A stretch of 64,000 bases of DNA from Bacteroidota bacterium (GCA_024642665.1 JAHEAR010000003.1:80428-144427), one strand, 5' to 3'. Shown: positions 29,105 to 38,435, numbered from the stretch's first letter. The notes: generated from the letters alone by a model not told the origin. Numbers and translations are program-made.

Positions 29105-29725
29105 TTAGGCGTTCTCAGTCATTTCAATAGTGGTCCTCGAAACGATAGATCGACCGAGTGTGAGTCCGTCAGCATATTCCAATTCGCCACCGAAGGAAAC
29201 GCCCCTGGCGATCAGGCTGATCCTAACCGGATATGGTTTTATTAATTTACTGAGATAGAAAATGGTGGTTTCCCCTTCGATCGTTGGACTGATCGCCATG
29301 ATCACTTCTGATACCTCCTTGGTTGACAGTCGATCTATCAAGTCAGGAATATTCAGATCCTGTGGACCCACATTGTCGATCGGAGAGATAATGCCACCGA
29401 GGACATGATAGAGTCCATGATATTGACCGGTATCTTCTATAGCCATGACATCGCGTTCGGATTCCACTATGCAAATCGTACTTCGGGTGCGAGAATGATC
29501 ACTGCAAATGCCACATATATCTGAGTCAGATAAGTTGTGACAAGTTTTGCAGTTTTGAATATGATCCCGAATACCTTTTAGTCCTTCCATTAATTCCGGA
29601 AGTACAGAGGATTTGGTTTTTAATAAGAACAAGGCAATACGCAGGGCACTTTTACGACCAATACCAGGCAATTGCCCAATAGTTTTTATAGCATATTCGA
29701 GATGACGGGAGGAGCTTTGTGACAT
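29105..29725 (-). CDS. recR: Recombination mediator RecR
   Basis: Acts with RecF/RecO to load RecA on gapped DNA. N-terminal HhH (IKTIGQLPGIGRKSALRIA), four-Cys zinc finger (CKTCHNLSDSDICGIC, ~57-72), Toprim domain (CIVESERDVMAIEDTGQYHG) and a C-terminal Walker-like region. The length of 206 residues is normal. First gene of a probable recR-GT2-M20 operon. Confidence 0.97.
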   Translation of the reverse strand: MSQSSSRHLEYAIKTIGQLPGIGRKSALRIALFLLKTKSSVLPELMEGLKGIRDHIQNCKTCHNLSDSDICGICSDHSRTRSTICIVESERDVMAIEDTGQYHGLYHVLGGIISPIDNVGPQDLNIPDLIDRLSTKEVSEVIMAISPTIEGETTIFYLSKLIKPYPVRISLIARGVSFGGELEYADGLTLGRSIVSRTTIEMTENA

Positions 29726-29733
29726 ATATCCTT

Positions 29734-29741
29734 CAAATTTA
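29734..29741 (-). promoter_or_regulatory. Candidate -7 box for recR
   Basis: TAAATTTG on the minus strand fits TAnnTTTG. It ends eight bases before the ATG, and AAGGA lies between them. A start site at the usual distance would leave almost no leader. Confidence 0.45.
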
Positions 29742-29773
29742 TATAAAAACCCCCTTTCATTGCAGTCCGGGGA

Positions 29774-31006
29774 CTATAGTAACATGGCTGCGGGGTTTTC
29801 GAGATATTGTTGTAAGGTAGATAAAAACTTAGCACCGGTAGCTCCATCAATCACCCGATGATCGCAGGACAAAGTTATTTTCATGACTTTCCTCGTGCTT
29901 ACGATACCTTCTACCAGTTGCAACTCATCTGTAATCGCTCCAACGGCCAGTATGGCTGCGTCAGGCAAGTTGATAATTCCTGTAAACTCTTCAATGCCAA
30001 ACATCCCAAGATTGGAAATGGTAAATGTATTTCCCTGCATTTCCTGTGGTTGAATTTTTTTATTCCGCGCTTTGTCCGCAAGAACAGCCACCTTGTTTTT
30101 GATTTCTTTTAAACCCATCTGATCGGCTCCAAAAAGAACAGGTACTAATAATCCTTCATCAACAGCAACGGCTACGCCAATATTGATGTCTTTGTTGATC
30201 CGAATTTTATCCCCGAGCCAGGACGAATTTATTGCCGGGTGAAGACGCAATGCGGAGGCACATGCTTTAATAATAAAATCATTAAAGGAAATTTTTGTAT
30301 CCGGTTGGGCATTCATCAAACTTCGGGCTTCAGCCATTTTATCCATATTGATTTTCATCGTCAGATAAAAATGTGGCGCTGAATATTTGCTTTCCGAAAG
30401 TCTGCGTGCAATCGTCTTTCGCATTTGGCTTACGGGAATCTCACCATACTGAGGCACCGTTGAGATAGTTTTTGTATGCGCTGGTTCACTTCCTTGGGTT
30501 GCATAATTTTCAACATCTCTCTTGACGATACGACCACCATCTCCTGTACCGATGATGGCAGAGAGATCTATTCCCGATTGTGAGGCAATAGACTTTGCCA
30601 GAGGCGATGATTTGATTCTTTGTTCAGTATGTCCGGAAGAAGCCGTTGCACTTGAACTTACTTCCAAAGCGGTGCCACCATTGCTTGAAGGCACTGATGG
30701 TTTGGGTGGGGCAGGGGCAACGTTGTTTTCCTGCGATCCTTCATCCGCAAGTATTTTTTTATAATCTTCTCCTTTTTCTCCGATGACAGCCAGTACATCA
30801 TTGACTGGGACGGAACCTTCCGCCACACTGATATATAATAAATATCCATCGTGAAAGCTTTCCAGCTCCATGGTGGCTTTATCCGTTTCAACTTCTGCTA
30901 GAATATCTCCCGAAGAAACCTTATCACCTACTTTTTTAAGCCAACCGATGATGTTTCCTTCTTCCATCGTGTCACTCAGCCGGGGCATACGAATTATTTC
31001 TGCCAT
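29774..31006 (-). CDS. Dihydrolipoamide acetyltransferase (E2), pyruvate dehydrogenase type
   Basis: E2 core of a 2-oxoacid dehydrogenase. One lipoyl domain with lipoyl-Lys43 (ETDKATMELES), a Pro/Ala/Ser linker, the E1/E3-binding domain (SSPLAKSIASQSGIDLSAI, ~residues 133-151), and the acyltransferase domain with His383 and Asp387 in DHRVIDG. 410 residues. The DKATMELES context favours pyruvate over 2-oxoglutarate as substrate. No E1 or E3 gene is adjacent. Confidence 0.9.
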   Translation of the reverse strand: MAEIIRMPRLSDTMEEGNIIGWLKKVGDKVSSGDILAEVETDKATMELESFHDGYLLYISVAEGSVPVNDVLAVIGEKGEDYKKILADEGSQENNVAPAPPKPSVPSSNGGTALEVSSSATASSGHTEQRIKSSPLAKSIASQSGIDLSAIIGTGDGGRIVKRDVENYATQGSEPAHTKTISTVPQYGEIPVSQMRKTIARRLSESKYSAPHFYLTMKINMDKMAEARSLMNAQPDTKISFNDFIIKACASALRLHPAINSSWLGDKIRINKDINIGVAVAVDEGLLVPVLFGADQMGLKEIKNKVAVLADKARNKKIQPQEMQGNTFTISNLGMFGIEEFTGIINLPDAAILAVGAITDELQLVEGIVSTRKVMKITLSCDHRVIDGATGAKFLSTLQQYLENPAAMLL

Positions 31007-31071
31007 GATTTATTTGCTATTTATGCTGTAAAAATAAGGATATCCTTGAAGAGCTAGTGAATCTGAGCCTG

Positions 31072-31114
31072 TAAAAATCAAAAGCCCCGGAACCGAAATG
31101 GCCTGGAGCTTTTG
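31072..31114 (-). terminator. Terminator of the OmpA-family gene
   Basis: CAAAAGC (31079-31085) and GCTTTTG (31108-31114) pair, with an imperfect inner GC stem (CCGG/CTGG). On the minus strand this is followed by a T5 run. It lies about 50 bases after the stop of the OmpA-family gene and separates it from the E2 gene. Confidence 0.75.
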
Positions 31115-31161
31115 AATACACAAAAAATCTATTTCAAATAACCCTATTCAACTTTATATGA

Positions 31162-32967
31162 CTAATATCCCGAATTATAATTGCCCGAAAATTTAGTTCC
31201 TGCTCTGGCGGAGCCAGGAGTGTTTTGACCTGCTTCAGGTCCTTCCGGACGCCCCATGTCGGTATCAGTCGATGTAGCCACATGGAATTCCACACGGCGG
31301 TTCATGTAATGTTTAAATTCTTCTTCCGTGGAACCGGTATATTTATCAGACAAATTTGATACTAAAGGGGTTTCTTCCCCACCAAAGTTGAGAATGAAAC
31401 GGTTCCGTGGTATGTTGTAACTATTGACAAGAAAGTCTATTGCTTCCTTTGCACGATTGTAGGATAGCACATTATTGTAGTCATTTGGGCTGCGGTTGTC
31501 AGCAAAGCCGATGGCAACTACCTTAACATCCGGATGTGAACGCATCACGGCTGCAATATTGTGTAAGGCACCATAAAATTCCGGTTTGATATAGTATTTA
31601 TCTAAATCAAAATGGATCATCGGTAAAAACCAATTGAGGTTTGACTCCATAGCTTCTGCACGCTGGTTGATGAGCGCTACTACTTCATCTTCTTTGAGAT
31701 ATTGTTGAGGAATCTGAGCGACTCCATCAGCATTAACTTCATAACCCGGTGGAGAGTATGGTTCCTCATCTTTGCAATCAACAACCCCGTCGCCATCACT
31801 ATCCAGTGTGATACCACGAGTATCTACAGGGCATCCTGCGGGGGTGTTAATTTCCTGATCAATCATATCGATCACGCCATCACCATCACTATCGGTAAGA
31901 TCAAATTTTGGACGCTGTTTTAATTCTGCAATGTCATTGAAAGAAGCATCCAGTGGATTTACCCAATAGAGCGGCTCAATTCGTTTTTCTTTTGATCCTA
32001 TATTAATACCAAGACGGATAGATGTGTACTGGGCAATATCATTGCTTGGTGTTTTAGCTCTAGGCGACAACATTTCGAAACCATCCAGCAAATCATTGTC
32101 GCTTAAAAGGATTCTATGTTCGATGCCAATATTGATTCGTTTTGAGAGTTTTCTTGAGAGGCCAAGTGAAATGGTCATATGCGGGATGACATTTTTTTCG
32201 TCGCCAAAAGAAATGACATCTGTGGCTACACCTCCGGGCGTTTCATAATCGCCATCCAGTAGGTTCTTCAGATTTTTGATCGATTGTTTTCTGCCTTCTG
32301 ACGTATTTAAATCAAGACCACCATATACACTCGTAAAATCATAAAGATTTCCATCGGCATCAAGCAGATCGACTCCTACATCCGGTATACTTAGGCCAAG
32401 ACCAATAGCGGTATAAAGATTCCATTTATTGGAAGGGCCATGAAAGAGGATATTCCCAATATTCAGAATTCCTTCCAGAGAAAGAGAAACCAGACCAGTT
32501 TTATAGTTTCTATTAATATTATCATCGTTGGTTGTCTCATCTGTGTAACCCACAAGAATTGGCGATTCATCAACATTTTGATAATAAGTCTTTTCAACAG
32601 CAAGGAAGTTGAAGCCCCTCGCATCATATCCCTTAGAGGATTGATACGTGGCATCTACTCGCCAGGAGAGTGTGTAATTAATTGCTTTTCGGAGGTGAAG
32701 TCCAAATCCGTATCCCGAAAGGACACCGGCTTCAACATCCCCACTGATAAAAGCTGTGCCGCCATGGAGCCCTAGCTCCCACATGTTTTTAGGTTTGGCA
32801 GAATACTTCGATTGGCCAGTTCTCCATAATTGATTTTGCTCCGGATTTTGGGTCATTTCATCCTCAATAACAGGGGAGGAGAAACTTCCGTTTTCAGTTT
32901 GTGCGTGAAGAGAATTCAATAATAGTAATGGAAAACTAAACAGCAAGACAAGGTGTGCTCGTGTCAT
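31162..32967 (-). CDS. OmpA-family outer membrane protein with thrombospondin type 3 repeats
   Basis: Signal peptide ~1-22 (LVLLFSFPLLLLNSLHAQ). An N-terminal beta-barrel-like region (~45-330), then two Asp-rich TSP3 calcium repeats (DSDGDGVIDMIDQE and DSDGDGVVDCKDEEP, ~355-395), then a C-terminal OmpA peptidoglycan-binding domain (~440-575: FADNRSPNDYNNVLSYNRAK and NRRVEFHV). 601 residues. It is likely a structural anchor between outer membrane and peptidoglycan. The terminus ends in a low-complexity SARAGTKFSGNYNSGY. Confidence 0.88.
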   Translation of the reverse strand: MTRAHLVLLFSFPLLLLNSLHAQTENGSFSSPVIEDEMTQNPEQNQLWRTGQSKYSAKPKNMWELGLHGGTAFISGDVEAGVLSGYGFGLHLRKAINYTLSWRVDATYQSSKGYDARGFNFLAVEKTYYQNVDESPILVGYTDETTNDDNINRNYKTGLVSLSLEGILNIGNILFHGPSNKWNLYTAIGLGLSIPDVGVDLLDADGNLYDFTSVYGGLDLNTSEGRKQSIKNLKNLLDGDYETPGGVATDVISFGDEKNVIPHMTISLGLSRKLSKRINIGIEHRILLSDNDLLDGFEMLSPRAKTPSNDIAQYTSIRLGINIGSKEKRIEPLYWVNPLDASFNDIAELKQRPKFDLTDSDGDGVIDMIDQEINTPAGCPVDTRGITLDSDGDGVVDCKDEEPYSPPGYEVNADGVAQIPQQYLKEDEVVALINQRAEAMESNLNWFLPMIHFDLDKYYIKPEFYGALHNIAAVMRSHPDVKVVAIGFADNRSPNDYNNVLSYNRAKEAIDFLVNSYNIPRNRFILNFGGEETPLVSNLSDKYTGSTEEEFKHYMNRRVEFHVATSTDTDMGRPEGPEAGQNTPGSARAGTKFSGNYNSGY

Positions 32968-33004
32968 AAGGTTCAGATTTGTTAAATAGATAGTTTGTGT
33001 TTTA

Positions 33005-33012
33005 CAAATGTA
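33005..33012 (-). promoter_or_regulatory. Candidate -7 box for the OmpA-family gene
   Basis: TACATTTG on the minus strand fits TAnnTTTG. It lies 37 bases upstream of the ATG. Confidence 0.5.
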
Positions 33013-33129
33013 TTTCTTTTTTATTAGAAAATGGCACTAGAAATTAACTTTCTGCTCGAAAAGGAATATTCTGAATTCTTCCAAAAGAGAATGATAGTGA
33101 GATAGTTTACATATTAGAATTAAATTATA

Positions 33130-33137
33130 TATATTTG
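33130..33137 (+). promoter_or_regulatory. Candidate -7 box immediately before the arginase-like gene
   Basis: TATATTTG fits TAnnTTTG, with a TTTA at 33106 at the distance expected for the -33 element. Only four bases lie between the box and the ATG, so transcription would start at or next to the first codon. Confidence 0.5.
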
Positions 33138-33141
33138 TCTT

Positions 33142-34140
33142 ATGATTTCTCATTGGTTTGTCCCGGACGAAAAATCGTCAATTCGGCCAGAACGTATAAG
33201 TAAAAGTTCACTATGGCATAAAGTAAAATTCCTTGATGATGAGGAGTTGACTTTTAAGGCCGGTGACTTACTGATTATCAGCTTTGATCAGCAAATCGCG
33301 AGCCGAATTAAGTCTATCCTGTATCAGTTTAGTGCTACACCGGCCCATGCACTGGATATTATTGACTGTGGCACCATCTCCCAGGGGGAGCCTGAAAATG
33401 TGATTCCCATCCTTGAAGAGATTAATGCCACAGGGGCAGTAATGTTGCTGATCGGAATGCCGCTCGCCTTTATGCGATACCAGGTAGACGGTATCCGAAT
33501 GGCAAGTATTGTCAGAGAGTCCAATCTCGATGATGATGTTCATCTGCGAGGGACAAAGCCTGGTACTTTATTTCAATACATAGGGACCCAAAGACACCTC
33601 GTTCTTGAATCGCATCTTAATGTGGAGGGCCATTTACGTCTTAGTGAATTGCGGGAGGAATTGAATTTGGCAGAACCCTGCATCCGGGATTCAGAAGCAT
33701 TAATTTTCAATTGTGATAGCATGAGCGCAGCGGAGTCAGGCTACCTGACCGGCATGTCCTCTAGCGGGTTGACGGCCATTGAAGCATGTCAGCTCTTTCG
33801 TTATGCCGGGGCAGCCCAAATCCTTAAATCGGTAGGGGTATATAATTATTCGCTGGAGAAAGATGCCTCAGGCATCCTGGGGAATGCCATAGCTCAAATG
33901 ATTTGGTATTTTATGGAAGGCTCCACCCTGCGGGAAGATCCTGAAAAAAACCCGCTCACGGAGTATCATGTACAATCCAAAGATCATGATCATATACTTC
34001 TCTTTTTCAAAAGTGAGTTTTCCGGGAGATGGTGGATCCAGGATAAACAAGGTCGAAAGGTGCCATGTTCCTATCAGGATTATCGCAAAGCGTGTGAAGA
34101 AGAGTTTAGCGATCGCATCATCAAATCAGTTTTGGGCTGA
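33142..34140 (+). CDS. Degenerate arginase/formimidoylglutamase-fold protein
   Basis: 332 residues. The segment NCDSMSAAESGYLTG followed by SSGLTAIEACQLFRYAGAA (residues 190-224) has the layout of the last arginase metal motif and its downstream GLT..E, but the motif D-x-D-x-x-D-P reads N190-C-D192-S-M-S195-A. The first motif (GGxHx) reads IGMPL at 104-108. Metal binding and hydrolysis are therefore unlikely. From memory, related pseudo-arginases annotated as formimidoylglutamase sit beside gldK in gliding bacteria; here the gene faces murF-gldJ. Function is unknown. Confidence 0.7.
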   Translation: MISHWFVPDEKSSIRPERISKSSLWHKVKFLDDEELTFKAGDLLIISFDQQIASRIKSILYQFSATPAHALDIIDCGTISQGEPENVIPILEEINATGAVMLLIGMPLAFMRYQVDGIRMASIVRESNLDDDVHLRGTKPGTLFQYIGTQRHLVLESHLNVEGHLRLSELREELNLAEPCIRDSEALIFNCDSMSAAESGYLTGMSSSGLTAIEACQLFRYAGAAQILKSVGVYNYSLEKDASGILGNAIAQMIWYFMEGSTLREDPEKNPLTEYHVQSKDHDHILLFFKSEFSGRWWIQDKQGRKVPCSYQDYRKACEEEFSDRIIKSVLG

Positions 34141-34157
34141 TCAAACAAAAAACAGCA

Positions 34158-35459
34158 TTAAAACTTAAGAATTTGTTCTAACTGCATGGATCTTGATCCT
34201 TTGAGGAGAAGCGTTTGTCCGGCACATGCCTCCCAGTCCCATTTATTTTTTAAATCCTGCGTATCAGTAAAAGAGTTAATCCGTGAATCATATTTTAAAG
34301 TATTCAGTACTTCGGAAAATACTTTTCCCACTAAAATGATTTTGCCAAATTTCATTGTTGAAACGAGCGAAATAATCTGAAGATGCGCTTCTTCTGTAAT
34401 GCCACCAAGTTCTTTCATGTCTCCCAACACAACCCAACCGGATGGATGTTTTTCTGCAAAAGCGCGAACAGCCAATTCCATGCTGGAAGGATTTGCATTA
34501 TAGGCATCCATGATGAACGTACAACCATTTATTTGTAACTCTTCAGAACGATTGGATTTTGAAATAAAGTTTGAAAGGACTGAAGTGATGAGCTTTTGAT
34601 CTACCTCAAAGTGCATTCCAATGGTATAGGCCGCCAGCATATTCGAAGCATTATATCGGCCAAACATTTTGGAATGGATGTGTAAAGAATTTTGCTGATC
34701 ATTTAGCGTAAAACCTGGTTCGTTTTTATCCGTAGAGTAAGTGAGATGTATATCAGTAGATTTTGAATTCTCCAGTCCAAAAGTTGTTTTATGTGAAAGA
34801 TTCTGACTCAGCTGCTCGACTCTTGAATCATCCAAATTGATAAAACCATATCCTTCATGGTCGCTGAGATATTCAAATAGCTCCCCTTTGGTTTTCTGTA
34901 CCCCTTCGATAGAACCGAAACCTTCCAAATGTGCGTTTCCAATGTTCGTGATGAGGCCATGTGTTGGTTCGGCGATGCTGCATAAAAATTTTATTTCACC
35001 GGGATGGTTGGCACCCATTTCGCAAACTACGATTTCAGTGTTCTCCGGAACACTCAATAGGGTCAGTGGAACACCAATATGATTATTGAAATTCCCGACT
35101 GTTGCATGCACCCGGAATGCGATTGACAGCACATCAGTTATCATTTCTTTCGTAGTGGTTTTGCCATTACTACCGGTGATGGCCAGCACCGGGATGTTTA
35201 ATTTTTTGCGATGAAAATTCGCTAACGCCTGAAGTGTTTCAAGGGTGTCATGGCTATGAAAATATGCAGGCCCTGTCAGTGTATTATCGGATACGACTGC
35301 CAGTGAAGCTCCAAGTTCTAATGCTTTTTTGGCAAAAAGATTTCCATCAAAATTTTCCCCTTTCAAAGCAAAAAATATGCAGCCAGGTGTAATTTTCCGG
35401 GTATCCGTGGAGATCATTCGATGCGCAAGAAAATGATTGTAAAGGGTTGGTATATCCAT
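34158..35459 (-). CDS. murF: UDP-N-acetylmuramoyl-tripeptide--D-alanyl-D-alanine ligase
   Basis: Adds D-Ala-D-Ala to the peptidoglycan precursor in the cytoplasm. Mur ligase N-terminal domain (ISTDTRKITPGCIFFALKGE, ~17-36), ATP-binding GSNGKTTTKEM (96-106), the central NFNNHIGVPLTLL and CEMGANHPGEI, and the C-terminal substrate domain with FIMDAYNANPSSM. 433 residues. It follows gldJ on the same strand but behind a terminator. Confidence 0.96.
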   Translation of the reverse strand: MDIPTLYNHFLAHRMISTDTRKITPGCIFFALKGENFDGNLFAKKALELGASLAVVSDNTLTGPAYFHSHDTLETLQALANFHRKKLNIPVLAITGSNGKTTTKEMITDVLSIAFRVHATVGNFNNHIGVPLTLLSVPENTEIVVCEMGANHPGEIKFLCSIAEPTHGLITNIGNAHLEGFGSIEGVQKTKGELFEYLSDHEGYGFINLDDSRVEQLSQNLSHKTTFGLENSKSTDIHLTYSTDKNEPGFTLNDQQNSLHIHSKMFGRYNASNMLAAYTIGMHFEVDQKLITSVLSNFISKSNRSEELQINGCTFIMDAYNANPSSMELAVRAFAEKHPSGWVVLGDMKELGGITEEAHLQIISLVSTMKFGKIILVGKVFSEVLNTLKYDSRINSFTDTQDLKNKWDWEACAGQTLLLKGSRSMQLEQILKF

Positions 35460-35501
35460 TTATACAGAACAAGTTAATCCGAAATATTCGTAGCCAAATA
35501 A

Positions 35502-35530
35502 AAACGCCCAGACAAAATGAATGGGCGTTT
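35502..35530 (-). terminator. Terminator of gldJ
   Basis: AAACGCCCA and TGGGCGTTT form a perfect 9-bp stem with an 11-base loop. On the minus strand a T4 run and TATT follow. It lies 22 bases after the gldJ stop and before murF. Confidence 0.88.
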
Positions 35531-35551
35531 CTATGTTAGTTTATAAAAAGA

Positions 35552-37051
35552 TTATTTATATCTTCTCGAAGAACTTTTCTTTCCGCCACCGCCGAAATCA
35601 TTACCGCCAATTTCACCACCGGGTGCTGATCCACCGATTTGATGCATAGCACAACGGAAACCGATCGTTCGATCTCCCATGGTTTGGTTTTTAAATCTTC
35701 TGGCAGCAGGTGATAACCAATACAAACGATCTGCCCATGAGCCACCTTTGATCACACGTGAGCTGTCATTGATCAGTGTAGACTCGCCATAAGCGTAGTA
35801 AACAGCTTCGTCATCATCATCTCTGTAATCGAGCACATTTCCTTTTTGGTAATTTTCACGCATGGCGGCAACTGAATCCTCCACCATCGTATAACGGATA
35901 CGACCTAAGCTGTCTTTTTCGACTGGAGTTCCATTTTCATCCAATACTCTTTGCTTGAATATATTACCACGGAAAGGGTTTAAATCCTGATTTTCTACAT
36001 CACGCAATGTTGAACTGGTCGTAGGACGATAAAGATCGCCTACCCATTCATTGACATTTCCTGCCATATTGTATAATCCGAAATCGTTTGGAAAGAAAGC
36101 CTTCACAGGAGCTGGAAATGGGGCATTGTCATTTGGTTTTCCTGCAGTACCCATATAATTTCCTCTGGCCTCTTTAAAGTTGGCCAACATTTTACCCTGA
36201 TTCTTATCATGTATTTTATAACGGGCAGTAGCACCATCCCAAGGATAGATTCTACGATCAGAGATTAACTCATCCTTTTTAGAAAGATTGTTGCCTTGAA
36301 GTGCAAGTGCTGCATATTCCCATTCAGCTTCAGTTGGAAGTCGATAAGCAGGCAGCAGGATACCATCTTCAAAACGAACAGGACGTTCACCACCTGTTTT
36401 CAGATCCGGAAGGTTCTTCTTTACACTTCCCTGATATTGTCCAACCAGGTAGGACTCTGTATTAAAGTTGTCCGCGTCTTTTTGATCTACATTCAGATTA
36501 AGTACGCCCTTCTCAACAAGGAGCATTTCATTTACGCGGTCTGTACGCCAAACGCAAAATTTGTTTGCTTGTTCCCAGGTAACGCCTACCACAGGGTAGT
36601 CTGCGTAACTTGGGTGTCTGAAGTAGGTTTCGACCATAGGCTCATTGAAGGCCAATTCCTCTCGCCAAACCAAAGTATCCGGAAGAATACTGAGCCACTC
36701 CTGTGGATAAGACTCTCCGAAGACTCTTTTAGTCCAATATTCAAATTCACGATAGTGTGAGTTAGAAACTTCAGTCTCATCCATCATAAAGGAAGATACT
36801 GTGATCCTGCGAGGTACATTATTCCAATCATAGGTAACATCCTGATCAGTCAGACCCATTGTAAAGGTTCCTCCTTCAATCGGAACGAGGCCGGGGCCAA
36901 CTTCCAAATCACCATGAGAGCCTTTTTCAAATCCTCCCCATTCCTGGTCATTATATTTCCAGCCGGTCACGGATGATCGCTCGGACTTCTTACAAGCCCC
37001 GAAACTCAATAATAACAGAGCTCCTGCACTAAATAAAAGAAATTTCTTCAT
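35552..37051 (-). CDS. gldJ: Gliding motility lipoprotein GldJ
   Basis: Outer membrane lipoprotein of the gliding/type IX secretion apparatus with a formylglycine-generating-enzyme (SUMF1) fold that is not catalytic in this family. Lipobox LLLLSFGAC at residues ~12-20. SUMF1 motifs: VPIEGGTFTMG, DETEVSNSHYREF, YRLPTEAEWEYAA, NMAGNVNEWVGD and RVIKGGSWADR with TIGFRCA near the end. The tail is Gly/Ser/Lys/Arg-rich. The frame reaches 37201, but the ATG at 37051 gives the lipoprotein signal at the start (499 residues). GldJ rather than GldK is judged from the LINDSSRV-KGGSW context. Confidence 0.9.
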   Translation of the reverse strand: MKKFLLFSAGALLLLSFGACKKSERSSVTGWKYNDQEWGGFEKGSHGDLEVGPGLVPIEGGTFTMGLTDQDVTYDWNNVPRRITVSSFMMDETEVSNSHYREFEYWTKRVFGESYPQEWLSILPDTLVWREELAFNEPMVETYFRHPSYADYPVVGVTWEQANKFCVWRTDRVNEMLLVEKGVLNLNVDQKDADNFNTESYLVGQYQGSVKKNLPDLKTGGERPVRFEDGILLPAYRLPTEAEWEYAALALQGNNLSKKDELISDRRIYPWDGATARYKIHDKNQGKMLANFKEARGNYMGTAGKPNDNAPFPAPVKAFFPNDFGLYNMAGNVNEWVGDLYRPTTSSTLRDVENQDLNPFRGNIFKQRVLDENGTPVEKDSLGRIRYTMVEDSVAAMRENYQKGNVLDYRDDDDEAVYYAYGESTLINDSSRVIKGGSWADRLYWLSPAARRFKNQTMGDRTIGFRCAMHQIGGSAPGGEIGGNDFGGGGKKSSSRRYK

Positions 37052-37082
37052 TCTAATCTGAACATGTTTGTTAAACGAGGGA

Positions 37083-37090
37083 CAAATATA
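37083..37090 (-). promoter_or_regulatory. Candidate -7 box for gldJ
   Basis: TATATTTG on the minus strand fits TAnnTTTG. It is 31 bases before the gldJ ATG, in the 128-base gap after porP/sprF, so gldJ can have its own promoter. Confidence 0.5.
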
Positions 37091-37179
37091 CATTTCTGAA
37101 ACGGAACCAGAGGGTAAATATTGTTTTGTTTTTTCTGCTAAGTACACAACAAAAAGTATGCCCTTACCCCCGGACCATA

Positions 37180-38247
37180 TTATCTGAAGAGTCTGAGGCA
37201 ATCACTGTATTTGGAATCACTATGATTATCCTCCAATGTAAAAACCAAACCAAGCTCGTGAGTGCCTCCGCTGACCGGAAATCCAGAGATGGTCATATCA
37301 TAACTATATCCTATCTTTAGTTGTTTGGTTCTTAACCCAATAGAAGCAATAATGGCTTCCGATTGGCCTGACGATATGCGGTAATATCCGCCAAAACTGA
37401 CCATGCCGGCATCAAAGGTCAAGCCTCCATTTATTTGTTGGAAAGGTCCTTGAATGACATAAATAATGGATGGAGACAACGCCATGCCGGAATTCCTTTT
37501 CGAAGAGGCAGAATTCAAAGGAAATGAGGCTCCTGCGTGGGCAGTCCAGCGCATAGGGATTCCGCCACTAAGATTTGAATTGATATCCAGATATTCAGGA
37601 TTAGGCGTATTCAGGTGTCTTACGGATATGCCTGTGTATAAAACCTTGTTATTCAGTACAAAACCAAATCCCAGGTCCGGATAGATTATCGAGTTTTTCT
37701 CAGGGGCGAATTCTTCGGTTGGGAAAGGCGTTCCACCCGGGCTGGTGGCCCCCAGGTAATCGTCAATCTGGTCACCGAATCGCAATCTGTCCCAATTCAG
37801 GGTGGATTGTACGATTCCTGCTTCAATTCCCATCCGCATATATAGATCTTTGCGTATTCTGAGGCGATAAGAGTATATGCCGGCAGCTTTTATGGTTTTA
37901 AGAAGTCCGTCTCCGGCATCATCAGAAAGCAGCCAAAACCCTATCCCACTTTTCAAACGGTCAAAAAACTGATCATAGGACAGCGCATAAGTTCGGTAAG
38001 CATTATTAAACCCGGGAAATTGGTTCCTGTAATTGGCAGCGAATCTGGGACCATCGGTCAGACCGGTCAACCCTGGGTTTAATTGTAGTGGAGAGAGGTA
38101 AAATTGTGAAAAAATAGGATCCTGCGCTTGAATACCAATCAGAGAAAACCACATTATACCTGATATCAGCCATTTCAGGTTTTGACTGCGCTGAAAAGTA
38201 ATCAAATGCAGTAACTTTATAGGGTGGTGATGCTTGTTAGGTTCCAT
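37180..38247 (-). CDS. Type IX secretion system membrane protein, PorP/SprF family
   Basis: Outer membrane beta-barrel of the PorP/SprF family; members work with T9SS or anchor surface filaments such as SprB. Diagnostic start of the mature part: AQDPIFSQFYLSPLQLNPGLTG followed by RFAANYRNQFPG and YALSYDQFF. C-terminal strands end HELGLVFTLEDN. The frame reaches 38340; the ATG at 38247 is preferred and gives 355 residues, but it places 35 basic/polar residues before the hydrophobic WLISGIMWFSLIGIQAQ segment. Whether this is PorP itself or one of several paralogues cannot be said. Confidence 0.88.
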   Translation of the reverse strand: MEPNKHHHPIKLLHLITFQRSQNLKWLISGIMWFSLIGIQAQDPIFSQFYLSPLQLNPGLTGLTDGPRFAANYRNQFPGFNNAYRTYALSYDQFFDRLKSGIGFWLLSDDAGDGLLKTIKAAGIYSYRLRIRKDLYMRMGIEAGIVQSTLNWDRLRFGDQIDDYLGATSPGGTPFPTEEFAPEKNSIIYPDLGFGFVLNNKVLYTGISVRHLNTPNPEYLDINSNLSGGIPMRWTAHAGASFPLNSASSKRNSGMALSPSIIYVIQGPFQQINGGLTFDAGMVSFGGYYRISSGQSEAIIASIGLRTKQLKIGYSYDMTISGFPVSGGTHELGLVFTLEDNHSDSKYSDCLRLFR

Positions 38248-38435
38248 CTGCGGGTTACAATAATACTTCTTTTGGAGAATGAAACGAATAAAGACTAGTA
38301 AAACGTCAACCGAGACGCAAAAAGTTGGCAATTTTGACAACCATAAGCATATTTAATTATTTGATATTAACAATAGATAGATATCTATGCCGTTTAATTA
38401 TTGATTTTTTGAAACCTACTTCTGGTCAGCAAGTT

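Noticed and set aside
36296..36760. 154-codon plus-strand open frame inside gldJ
   Set aside because: Antisense to the conserved SUMF1 domain of gldJ; Cys/Phe-rich composition typical of a shadow frame.
37052..37201. Longer N-terminus for gldJ
   Set aside because: Would overlap porP/sprF and move the lipoprotein signal away from the N-terminus.
38325..38435. Longer N-terminus for porU
   Set aside because: Would place 37 residues before an evident signal peptide.
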